Shown piece by piece: positions 15,676 through 22,742 of a stretch of DNA of 30,143 nucleotides. The notes beneath the pieces are model-generated. The model made no database searches and was not told where the DNA came from. It saw nothing but the letters and a program-made list of their open reading frames with translations. Both the position numbers and the translations under genes were made by a program. Position 1 is the stretch's first letter. Each line of letters opens with the position of its first letter. The stretch is from an uncultured Campylobacter sp. (GTDB taxonomy: Bacteria; Campylobacterota; Campylobacteria; Campylobacterales; Campylobacteraceae): NCBI GenBank assembly GCA_937965895.1, contig CALCKS010000036.1, positions 1-30,143 of the forward strand, in the 5' to 3' direction.

Positions 15676-16581
15676 TTATACGCTTAGTTTTAGATAGACC
15701 CGTTTTGGCGCAGGATAGCCCTCGACCGTGCGCGCCGGGTCTGCAGGATCTAGGAAATCGCCCAAACTCTGACCCAAGATCCACTCCGTTTTTCGCTGCT
15801 CGTGCGCGTCCGTTGGCTTTGTCGCCAAAATTTGCGCATCTTTAAAATTCGCCCTCTCGCACCAGTTTAAAAGCGCACTAATAGTCGGCACAAAGTAGAT
15901 ATTTGGTATCTTTGAGTATGTATTTTTCGGGCTCAGGGCAAAATCGCCCTCCATATCAAGATACATCGTGTCCAAAAATAGCTCGCCGCCCGCATTTAGC
16001 GCGCCTTTTAGCTCTTTTAGCGTACGCACCGGATCGCTTCTGTGATAGAGCACGCCAAGACAAAAGAGCGCGTCAAATTTGACGCCGTAGTGCGGCAAGT
16101 GCTCGACGCCTAGCAGCTCGTACTCTATGCCCGAGCGCGCGAACGCATCGATAAATTTAAACTGCAAAAAGCTCATAACGCCGGGATCAAAGCCGATCAG
16201 TTTTTTGGGGCGCTGGGGCGACATACGAAAGAGATAGTAGCCGTTGTTGCAGCCGATATCGCCCACGACCTTGTCCGCTAGATCCATGTGCGGCGCGAGT
16301 AGGTTAAATTTGACAAAACTCCTCCACTCGCTGTCGATAAAGATATCGTCTATCTTAAACGGTCCCTTGCGCCACGAGCGTAAATTTAGCGCCGTTTGCA
16401 GCATCTCTTCGCGCTCTTTGGAGGTTAAATTTGCGTTTATCTCGACTATATCGTCAAATTTAAGCTCAAATTCGCGTCCCTTAAATTTGGCCGCTAGCTC
16501 CTCTATTTCACACATCAAAGGTGCGTAGGTTTTGCACGCCAGCTCCCTAGCCTTCGCCGCTCTAGCCGCTTCTAAGCTCAT
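15676..16581 (-). CDS. cmoB: tRNA U34 carboxymethyltransferase
   Basis: A 301-aa SAM-like methyltransferase-fold enzyme that uses carboxy-SAM to turn 5-hydroxyuridine at tRNA position 34 into cmo5U. The motif VVGDIGCNNGYYLFRM near 106-121 is the cofactor loop, and WRKGPFKIDDIFIDSEWRS near 71-89 is characteristic of CmoB. FCLGVLYHRSDP follows the cofactor strand. I take ATG at 16581, which overlaps the lipoprotein stop as TGATG; GTG at 16584 is equally compatible (GTGA overlap). A coupled start is expected since no well-spaced Shine-Dalgarno is present. No cmoA is visible in the window. Confidence 0.92.
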   Translation of the reverse strand: MSLEAARAAKARELACKTYAPLMCEIEELAAKFKGREFELKFDDIVEINANLTSKEREEMLQTALNLRSWRKGPFKIDDIFIDSEWRSFVKFNLLAPHMDLADKVVGDIGCNNGYYLFRMSPQRPKKLIGFDPGVMSFLQFKFIDAFARSGIEYELLGVEHLPHYGVKFDALFCLGVLYHRSDPVRTLKELKGALNAGGELFLDTMYLDMEGDFALSPKNTYSKIPNIYFVPTISALLNWCERANFKDAQILATKPTDAHEQRKTEWILGQSLGDFLDPADPARTVEGYPAPKRVYLKLSV

Positions 16582-16760
16582 CACTCCGTCCAGTCGATGA
16601 TGTTTTTAGGGCACTCTTTGTGATAGACGCCCGTCGCGTCGTAGTACTCCTTGCACTCGTTGTAGTACTTCGTTGTCACGCCGCGGTCGTTTAAAAACAC
16701 GCATCCGCCTAGCATCGCCGCCAGAGCCGAAAAAAATAAAATTTGCGCTAGAGTTTTCAT
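16581..16760 (-). CDS. Small lipoprotein, 59 aa (Cj0978c-like)
   Basis: A short frame on the minus strand translates to MKTLAQILFFSALAAMLGGC and then a 39-residue tail with four more residues of interest: Cys at about 36 and 50 (NECKEYYDA; HKECPKN). LGGC (17-20) is a lipobox, so Cys20 would be lipidated and the rest exported, possibly with one disulfide between the two later cysteines. It overlaps the upstream 75-aa gene as ATGA (16757-16760) and the cmoB start as TGATG, so it lies exactly in frame between two genes. C. jejuni has a small putative lipoprotein, Cj0978c, at the same locus. Function unknown. Confidence 0.85.
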   Translation of the reverse strand: MKTLAQILFFSALAAMLGGCVFLNDRGVTTKYYNECKEYYDATGVYHKECPKNIIDWTE

Positions 16761-16984
16761 TTGAAAAATTTAGCGTGCTTTTTCTTCATATATTCGACGA
16801 CTTCGAGCACCTCGTCCACGCCCTCGGCACCCGAGTTTTCCAGCGCGTCGTCGATGCACTCGATATAGGTCTCTGCGGCGTCCTCAAGCCTATCTTTTTT
16901 CACGCCGGCATAATAAAGCATCGCCTCTAACATCATCGAAAGCTCGTAGCTTAGCTCATCCACGGTAGGTTCTATTTCTTTCAT
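16757..16984 (-). CDS. 75-aa acidic helical protein
   Basis: A small, acidic, probably all-helical cytosolic protein (MKEIEPTVDELSYELSMMLE to the end KKKHAKFFK). No signal, membrane segment or known motif is visible. ATG at 16984 follows the DHH gene by only 9 bases, and the stop overlaps the lipoprotein start by ATGA, so it belongs to the operon. I do not recognise the family. Confidence 0.75.
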   Translation of the reverse strand: MKEIEPTVDELSYELSMMLEAMLYYAGVKKDRLEDAAETYIECIDDALENSGAEGVDEVLEVVEYMKKKHAKFFK

Positions 16985-16993
16985 TTTCTATCC

Positions 16994-18106
16994 TTATAAA
17001 ATCGTTTTTTTAGTTATTAGGTCGGTTATCTGAGCCTTTACGTTCTCATAGCTAAAGCTATCCTTAAAGCCCGCAAAAAGCCCGCCGCTAGCGTTCACGT
17101 GTCCGCCGCCGCCGACTAAATTTTTAGCCATCTGGCTGACGTCTACTTTGCCGTTAGCGCGAAAACTCAGCGTCTTTTTGCTCGTAACGTCGATGAAAAA
17201 ATCAACATCGGGATTTGCAACTAAAAAGTCGTTGCCTATAACCGAAGTATTGCCGATATTGTAGGTCAAAATGCCCTTAAAATCGTTATATTTTATGCTA
17301 AATTTCTCTTTTTCTTCGCTTAGTTTTTTAACAACGAAAGCCGAGATAAGATTGCTTAACGTATCGTTTTTATCCTCTTTGAAAAAGTCCTTTTTAAATC
17401 CAAAAATAGCTTCGTCAAGCCCGACGTAGTCGTCTCCCGCATCAAAAAACTCTCGCGCTCGCTCGATAAGATAAAAAAGATAGCGCGAATTTTCAGCCTC
17501 AAACATCGTTTTGTTTATCTCTTTTGCGTTCGCGACGAGTCCGAGCCCGACCTTACCCATTTCAAAATTTACGTCCTCTTTTAGCCAGATGTCGACCGCA
17601 TTTACGACGTCACTAAAGTGATTTAGGCTCGCATCGACCCCGTAAATTTTAGCGAAAAAATCATGCGTGATCTTAGTCGCACACCTTGAGCTATCTAAAA
17701 AATACCAGCCAAATTTGCTCGCGCACTCGGCGCCGCTTTGGTGGTGATCTAGGAGTAAAATTTTAGCGTTTTTATTTACGAGCGCTTTTTCGTAGGCTTC
17801 ACACTGCTCCACGGTTAAATTTAGATCCGTTATCAGAATAAGCGCTTTTTCGTCATTTTTAGCCGCTTCGCCCTCGCCGCGATTTTCGGACGCGTTTTGC
17901 GAGTTACCATTTTGCTCGCCGCCCAAATTTGACTGCGTCTGGGCTGCGTTTTTATCCGAAATTTGAGCCAAAATTTGATCAAATTTCTCGTCGATCTCCT
18001 TGCCGTAGTTTGAGTTATAAAATTTAACGTTTTTAAAATAGTGATTCGTTATTACCTGCGCGCCGTATCCGTCCAGATCGGTGTGCGAGAGGTGGTGGAT
18101 GGTCAT
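16994..18106 (-). CDS. DHH/DHHA1 phosphoesterase
   Basis: A 370-aa member of the DHH superfamily (RecJ, NrnA, cyclic-dinucleotide phosphodiesterases). Metal-binding motifs are visible in order: HTDLDG (8-13), ITDLNLT (92-98), DHH (120-122), and a C-terminal DHHA1 motif GGGGHVNASGG (332-342). This suggests hydrolysis of a short oligonucleotide or similar phosphodiester, but the substrate cannot be named. Residues 52-86 form a low-complexity Gln/Asn/Glu insertion between motifs I and II, partly coded by AAATTT-bearing DNA. It starts 8 bases after the flhA stop. Confidence 0.88.
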   Translation of the reverse strand: MTIHHLSHTDLDGYGAQVITNHYFKNVKFYNSNYGKEIDEKFDQILAQISDKNAAQTQSNLGGEQNGNSQNASENRGEGEAAKNDEKALILITDLNLTVEQCEAYEKALVNKNAKILLLDHHQSGAECASKFGWYFLDSSRCATKITHDFFAKIYGVDASLNHFSDVVNAVDIWLKEDVNFEMGKVGLGLVANAKEINKTMFEAENSRYLFYLIERAREFFDAGDDYVGLDEAIFGFKKDFFKEDKNDTLSNLISAFVVKKLSEEKEKFSIKYNDFKGILTYNIGNTSVIGNDFLVANPDVDFFIDVTSKKTLSFRANGKVDVSQMAKNLVGGGGHVNASGGLFAGFKDSFSYENVKAQITDLITKKTIL

Positions 18107-18114
18107 TTTATTCC

Positions 18115-20277
18115 TTACAAATTTGATATTTCTATCGTGCCTAGCGTCTCAAACGGCGTATTTGCCGCGACTTCGGCAAAGCTAAGCACCGTGATATCTA
18201 TGGCAAAATTCGCACAGATATCGGCGATAAATTTACGCAAGCTAGGCTCCACGCAAAGTATCATCGAGCCGTACTCAGAGATCGGCCGCTTCGCCCTCGC
18301 CTCACGCAGAGCCTGCACGATCGCCGAGGTCTGCGAGACGTTTATCATCAGGTGATACGCGCCGTCTTTATACTGCACGGCGTCGATCAGCTTTTGCTGC
18401 GCGGCTGGCTCCATCACGTAGAAATTTAACCGCCCGCCCTCATCGACGTAAAGCGAAGTGATAGCGCGAGCAAGCGCCGTGCGAACGTGCTCGACGATCA
18501 TATCGAGGTTTTTGCTGACCTCGGCGATGTCGCTTAGCGCCTCTAGGATACTTAGCATATCTTTTATCGGGATATGGTCTTTTAGCAGCGCTTTTAGTAC
18601 CTTTTGGATCACTCCGATAGGCGCGATGCGTAGCGTATCCTCGACGATGACCGGGTATTCTAATTTTAGCTTGTCGAGCAAATTTTGTGTCTCTTGGCGA
18701 GTTAGGAGCTCGGCGGCATTTTGCTTAATAAGCTCACTCATGTGCGTAGAGATGACACTCGCGGGATCCACGATCGTGTAGCCACTTAGTATCGCATCCT
18801 CTTTTACGCTCGCATCGATCCATAACGCGTCTAGGCCAAACGCCGGCTCTTTGGTAGGGATGCCCTCGATGTTGTCGCTAACTAGCCCGCTATCCATCGC
18901 AAGGAATTTATCCGCGTAAATTTCGCCCTGCCCGATCACGACGCCTTTTAGCTTGAAGCGGTATTCGTTGGGCGGTAGTTGGAGGTTGTCGCGGATGCGG
19001 ATCTTTGGCATCAAAAAGCCAAGCTGTGCCGCGATATTTCGGCGCATCGCTCGTATGCGCTCGATGAGATCGGTCTCGGCGATCTTTAGCAGGCCGTATC
19101 CTAGATCAAGCTCTAAAATTTCAAGCTTTAAGATATCGTTTATCTTAGCTTCCTCTTCGCGGGCGATCTCCTCTTCGCTTTTTTTAGGCGGTTTGGGTGC
19201 AGCCTGCCCCTCTTCTTCGCCTTGCGCCAAGCTTGCGCTTTGAGCTTTGGATGTCAAATTTATCTTGCCCTCTTTTACCTCTTTCATTATATAACCCATA
19301 CTTAAAAATAGAAGCGAGATAAAGCCTAAAGATAGCGTCGGAAGCCCGGGAACCAGGGCAAAGATAAATAGTATGAAGCCAACTATTAGAAGCGTTTTAT
19401 ATTCGCCCAGCAGCTGCGTTAGCGAGCCCTCGGCGAAATTTTCATCGTCCTTGCTAGCGCGCGTGATGATTATCGCCGTGGCCGTCGAAGTGATGAGGCC
19501 AGGTATCTGACTCACTAGGCCGTCGCCGATCGTTAGGATCGTGTAGTTTTGCGCCGAAGTAGCCATGTCTAGGCCGTACTGAAACGAACCGATGAGAAAG
19601 CCGCCGACGATATTTATGATCGTGATGATGATGCCAGCGACCGCGTCGCCTTTGATAAATTTAGACGAACCGTCCATCGCACCGTAGAAATTCGCCTCGC
19701 CGATGATGGCTTCACGGCGCTCTCTAGCGGTCTTTTCGTCGATCAGACCCGCGTTTAGGTCGGCATCTATCGCCATTTGCTTACCAGGCATCGCATCTAG
19801 CGTAAATCTCGCCTGCACCTCGCTCACGCGCGTCGAACCCTTAGTAACGACCATGAAATTTATAAGCACGAGGATCGTAAAGACGATCACGCCGATGACG
19901 TAGTTGCCGCCTACGACGAACTGCCCGAAGCTTGAGATGATCTCGCTCACAGCATCTGGACCGTTGTGTCCTTCGCTCAAAATCATACGCGTAGTGGCGA
20001 TATTTAGCGAGAGTCTAAAAAGCGTAATGATGAGAATGAGCGTCGGAAACGTGCTAAGGTCGGTAGGCTTTGGCACGTAAACGGCGATAAGGATGATGAG
20101 CACCGAGATAGAGATGGAAAGCGCAAGAAAAAAGTCCAAAACCGCGCTAGGAAGCGGCACGATGATGATCGCTAGGATGGCGATTATGACGCCGACGATC
20201 GTGAGCCCCTTAAACCTTACGATAGGCTCTAAAAACGGTGCGACCAGAGTTAGGATATTGCGCTTTTGTTTTGCCAA
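18115..20277 (-). CDS. flhA: Flagellar export gate protein FlhA
   Basis: A 720-aa inner-membrane component of the flagellar type III secretion gate. The N-terminal half has eight hydrophobic segments (from GLTIVGVIIAILAIIIVPLP at about 24), with the FHIPEP-family signature RLSLNIATTRMILSEGHNGPDAV near 88-110. The C-terminal cytosolic domain (about 360-720) docks export chaperones and substrates. The start is TTG at 20277 (MAKQKRN), three bases after the rrf2 stop; the N-terminus matches C. jejuni FlhA, so the rare start is credible, and coupling to rrf2 is likely. In C. jejuni flhA is also next to an rrf2-type gene and rpsO. Confidence 0.97.
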   Translation of the reverse strand: MAKQKRNILTLVAPFLEPIVRFKGLTIVGVIIAILAIIIVPLPSAVLDFFLALSISISVLIILIAVYVPKPTDLSTFPTLILIITLFRLSLNIATTRMILSEGHNGPDAVSEIISSFGQFVVGGNYVIGVIVFTILVLINFMVVTKGSTRVSEVQARFTLDAMPGKQMAIDADLNAGLIDEKTARERREAIIGEANFYGAMDGSSKFIKGDAVAGIIITIINIVGGFLIGSFQYGLDMATSAQNYTILTIGDGLVSQIPGLITSTATAIIITRASKDDENFAEGSLTQLLGEYKTLLIVGFILFIFALVPGLPTLSLGFISLLFLSMGYIMKEVKEGKINLTSKAQSASLAQGEEEGQAAPKPPKKSEEEIAREEEAKINDILKLEILELDLGYGLLKIAETDLIERIRAMRRNIAAQLGFLMPKIRIRDNLQLPPNEYRFKLKGVVIGQGEIYADKFLAMDSGLVSDNIEGIPTKEPAFGLDALWIDASVKEDAILSGYTIVDPASVISTHMSELIKQNAAELLTRQETQNLLDKLKLEYPVIVEDTLRIAPIGVIQKVLKALLKDHIPIKDMLSILEALSDIAEVSKNLDMIVEHVRTALARAITSLYVDEGGRLNFYVMEPAAQQKLIDAVQYKDGAYHLMINVSQTSAIVQALREARAKRPISEYGSMILCVEPSLRKFIADICANFAIDITVLSFAEVAANTPFETLGTIEISNL

Positions 20278-20280
20278 AAT

Positions 20281-20685
20281 TTACTTCTTGATTATATTTG
20301 CTAACGTAATTGTATCTAAAAAATCGTCGATTTTAGACTGAAGCGCGCTAAACATCGGCCAAATTTGACACATTCCGCCCTTGCTGGAGGCGCAACTATC
20401 GGCCGAGATAGAGCACTCAAATACCGCCATTTTACGCTTTTCTGCGCTTTCGATTATTCTTTTTATACTGATTTCTTCAGGCTTTTGCGCGAGCATAAAT
20501 CCGCCGTTTGCGCCCTTAAACGAAACCAAAATGCCCTCTCTAGCCAAATTTTGCAAAATTTTAGCCAAAAAGCTTTTTGATATCTCAAGCTCGCCCGACA
20601 TCGTATCGACGTCCGAGGGAGCGTCTTTTTGCGCTATGTAAATCAGTGAAAGCAGTGCGTATTCGCTTGCTTTTGTCAAAAGCAT
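20281..20685 (-). CDS. Rrf2-family transcriptional regulator
   Basis: A 134-aa winged-helix regulator. The N-terminal MLLTKASEYALLSLIYIA and KSFLAKILQNLAREGILVSFKGANGGFMLA (37-66) are the Rrf2 DNA-binding domain with its beta wing. Three cysteines at 91, 98 and 106 (ECSISADSC...GGMC) lie where IscR and NsrR hold Fe-S ligands, though with wider spacing (x6, x7 versus x5, x5), so cluster binding is plausible but not assured. AAGGGGA precedes the ATG. It leads the flhA gene string with three bases before the flhA start, so it may control it. Targets are unknown. Confidence 0.92.
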   Translation of the reverse strand: MLLTKASEYALLSLIYIAQKDAPSDVDTMSGELEISKSFLAKILQNLAREGILVSFKGANGGFMLAQKPEEISIKRIIESAEKRKMAVFECSISADSCASSKGGMCQIWPMFSALQSKIDDFLDTITLANIIKK

Positions 20686-20789
20686 AAATTCCCCTTAAAT
20701 TTTTTGCGGATATTTTATTAAATTTTATCTGCAAATTTGATTAAATCAATATTTTTTAAAATAGGCGCCGCATTTTTTGATTTTTATGA

Positions 20790-20795
20790 TATAAT
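20790..20795 (+). promoter_or_regulatory. Extended -10 promoter of rpsO
   Basis: TGATATAAT (20787-20795) is an extended -10 element, 34 bases before the rpsO ATG. There is no -35 consensus, which fits the Campylobacter sigma-70 pattern. Confidence 0.65.
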
Positions 20796-20829
20796 CGCCT
20801 TTTTTAATCTCACCAATCAGGAGGTCACT

Positions 20830-21102
20830 ATGGCTTTGGATTCGGCTAAAAAAGCAGAAATTGTTGCGAAATTCGCTAGAAAAGAAAAAGATACGGGCTC
20901 TCCGGAAGTTCAGATCGCATTGCTAACAGCAAGAGTCGAGGAGCTAACCGAGCACCTAAAAATCTACAAAAAAGATCACTCGTCTCGCCTCGGACTACTT
21001 AAAATAGTTGGCCGCAGAAAACGCTTGATGAAATATCTAAAAGCTAAAGATTACGCAGCTTACACAAAAGTTATCGCTGAGCTAAATCTCAGAGATAAAT
21101 AA
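20830..21102 (+). CDS. rpsO: 30S ribosomal protein S15
   Basis: A 90-aa ribosomal protein that binds 16S rRNA early in 30S assembly. KDTGSPEVQIALLTARVEELTEHLK (residues 20-44) and RLGLLKIVGRRKRLMKYLK are highly conserved. The frame is open further upstream, but ATG at 20830 is fixed by AGGAGGT at 20819-20825 and by the usual length of S15. A terminator follows directly. Confidence 0.98.
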   Translation: MALDSAKKAEIVAKFARKEKDTGSPEVQIALLTARVEELTEHLKIYKKDHSSRLGLLKIVGRRKRLMKYLKAKDYAAYTKVIAELNLRDK

Positions 21103-21106
21103 TCCT

Positions 21107-21130
21107 AAGCCCTAAATTTGGGGCTTTTCT
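21107..21130 (+). terminator. rpsO terminator
   Basis: AAGCCC (21107-21112) and GGGCTT (21121-21126) enclose the loop TAAATTTG and are followed by TTCT. The loop is identical to that of the strong terminator after dnaK. The remaining DNA up to the hrcA promoter (21131-21341) is AT-rich with many AAATTT copies and no gene or other signal that I can see. Confidence 0.85.
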
Positions 21131-21341
21131 TTCAAATTTTACTTTTTACACATTTTTAAATTTAACTCGGCAAATTTTAATTTCATAAAAACTTCTAGCA
21201 ATAAAATCAAATTTACTATACTCTTACATTAAATTTGTTCAAATTTTCCAGCACGCTGCCAATAATGCCCAAAATTTTACCCTTATAACCTTGAGCTAAC
21301 TACGCTAAAGTTATCTAAATAATTTTTTTTAACTCTACCCC

Positions 21342-21371
21342 TTGACAATTATCCGCTCAATGTTGTATAAT
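21342..21371 (+). promoter_or_regulatory. Consensus sigma-70 promoter of the hrcA operon
   Basis: TTGACA (21342-21347) and TATAAT (21366-21371) are both perfect, spaced by 18 bases. A full -35 box is unusual for this genus. Transcription should begin near 21378, inside the CIRCE operator, so HrcA binding would block initiation. Confidence 0.9.
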
Positions 21372-21375
21372 TCGT

Positions 21376-21402
21376 CTAGCAATTTAAAGGAGAGAGTGCT
21401 AA
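21376..21402 (+). promoter_or_regulatory. CIRCE operator (one arm degenerate)
   Basis: The right arm GAGTGCTAA (21394-21402) is a perfect CIRCE half-site. The left arm CTAGCAATT (21376-21384) keeps 6 of 9 bases of TTAGCACTC, and the spacer is exactly 9 bases. The spacer TAAAGGAGA contains the hrcA Shine-Dalgarno sequence. HrcA, coded just downstream, is the known repressor for this site, giving autoregulation. Confidence 0.85.
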
Positions 21403-21403
21403 T

Positions 21404-22183
21404 ATGATAAAGATAAGTAAGCGAGATCTGATACTTGATTCTATTATTCAAGCTTATCTTAGCGACAACGCTCCGATCGGCTCTAGCGAGCTTGGTTCGC
21501 GTATGGCGATGTCGATCCCGGCCTCTACGATTAGAGTTTATTTTAAAAAGCTCTCCGACGAGGGCGCGATTACGCAGTTTCACGTTAGCGGCGGCAGGAT
21601 ACCGACGGCTGCCACGATGAGAGATTATTGGCGAGCTAGGTTAAATTTCGACGAAACGCCAAATATCGCAAATCCAAGCCTACTAAAGTTGCTAAGCGAT
21701 AAATTTGAAATTTACGCGATGGTTTTTGAAAGCAAAACCCAAACGCTAAACGAGGTCTTAAATTTAAACAATAAATTTTTGATTTTGAGCTTTAGCGAGG
21801 ACGAGATCGCGCTCAAATTTAACTCGAAAGTCGAAAAATTTTTGAGCAATCTCATCGGTATAGAGCTCGACAGACTCGAGCTTACCTGTATGCAGGTGGG
21901 CCTAAATGAGCTAAGAAATAAGATAGCTGAACTAAAACGCACTAAAATTCGCTTTTTAGAAAACGAAAAAGTAGCGCTTGAAATTTTCGGCGAGAGCTTT
22001 AAAAACGCGCTAAGCCCTAGTTTTGATATGATTTTTGACTCAAATTTAGTCTTTTTCGGCGAAAATTACCTAGGCATGAAGCTTGGCATAAATTATGAGG
22101 GCAAAGAGGCTAAAATGCTTTGCGCAGGCAGCATTTATAATGATTATGAAAGATTTTTAAACAACCTAAAGGAGGCGGCATGA
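21404..22183 (+). CDS. hrcA: Heat-inducible transcription repressor HrcA
   Basis: A 259-aa repressor of the hrcA-grpE-dnaK operon. The N-terminal winged helix (SKRDLILDSIIQAYLSDNAPIGSSEL, then MSIPASTIRVYFKKLSDEGAI) and HVSGGRIPTAATMRDYW near 59-75 are typical of HrcA. It is about 80 residues shorter than the Bacillus protein, as is usual in epsilonproteobacteria. ATG at 21404 is one base after the CIRCE element; AAGGAGA at 21387-21393 is its Shine-Dalgarno. The stop overlaps grpE as ATGA. HrcA activity normally depends on chaperonin GroEL, whose genes are not in this window. Confidence 0.95.
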   Translation: MIKISKRDLILDSIIQAYLSDNAPIGSSELGSRMAMSIPASTIRVYFKKLSDEGAITQFHVSGGRIPTAATMRDYWRARLNFDETPNIANPSLLKLLSDKFEIYAMVFESKTQTLNEVLNLNNKFLILSFSEDEIALKFNSKVEKFLSNLIGIELDRLELTCMQVGLNELRNKIAELKRTKIRFLENEKVALEIFGESFKNALSPSFDMIFDSNLVFFGENYLGMKLGINYEGKEAKMLCAGSIYNDYERFLNNLKEAA

Positions 22184-22707
22184 ACGAGAATGAAAACGTG
22201 GAACTTGAGCAGCAAATCCCGTCAAATTTTGACGAGAGTATCAGCTTTGAGGGCCTTGACGCAAAATACGTCGAGCTTCAAAAGCAGCTCGAGGAGCTAA
22301 CGGATAAGTATTACAGAGCCAATGCGGACTTTGAAAACATCAAAAAGCGTTTTGAAAAGGAAAAAGCGGACATTGCGACATATGCAAACGAGAAATTTGC
22401 GCGGGATCTGCTTCCGGTGATAGACGCGCTTGAGATGGCGGTAAATTTTGAAACCGAAGGCGACGAATACGCGGCAAAAATCAAAGAGGGAATTTATATA
22501 ACGATAGATCAGTTTAAAAAATGTTTCGAGAAAAACGGCATCACCGCGATCGAAGCGAACGAGGACTTTGATCCGAATTTCCACAATGCTATGCTGCAAG
22601 TAGAAAGCGAAGACGTGGAAAAAGGTAAGATCGTACAAGTGATACAAAAAGGTTACCTCATCAACGGCAGAGTTTTACGCCCTGCGATGGTGTCGATAGC
22701 GAAGTAA
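22180..22707 (+). CDS. grpE: Nucleotide exchange factor GrpE
   Basis: A 175-aa co-chaperone that promotes ADP release from DnaK and acts as a thermosensor. A long coiled coil occupies about 25-75 (QKQLEELTDKYYRANADFENIKKRFEKEK), followed by the beta-rich head with FDPNFHNAMLQVES near 128-141 and KGYLINGRVLRPAMVSIAK at the end, which is the family signature. It starts in a 4-base overlap with hrcA (ATGA) and precedes dnaK by 35 bases. Confidence 0.97.
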   Translation: MNENENVELEQQIPSNFDESISFEGLDAKYVELQKQLEELTDKYYRANADFENIKKRFEKEKADIATYANEKFARDLLPVIDALEMAVNFETEGDEYAAKIKEGIYITIDQFKKCFEKNGITAIEANEDFDPNFHNAMLQVESEDVEKGKIVQVIQKGYLINGRVLRPAMVSIAK

Positions 22708-22742
22708 AATTTGAAAGAAAAATTTAATAAAAAGGATAAACA

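Noticed and set aside
20737..20829. Upstream extension of the rpsO frame (31 extra codons)
   Set aside because: It spans the extended -10 promoter; S15 is 89-90 aa in nearly all bacteria and AGGAGGT at 20819-20825 fixes the start at 20830.
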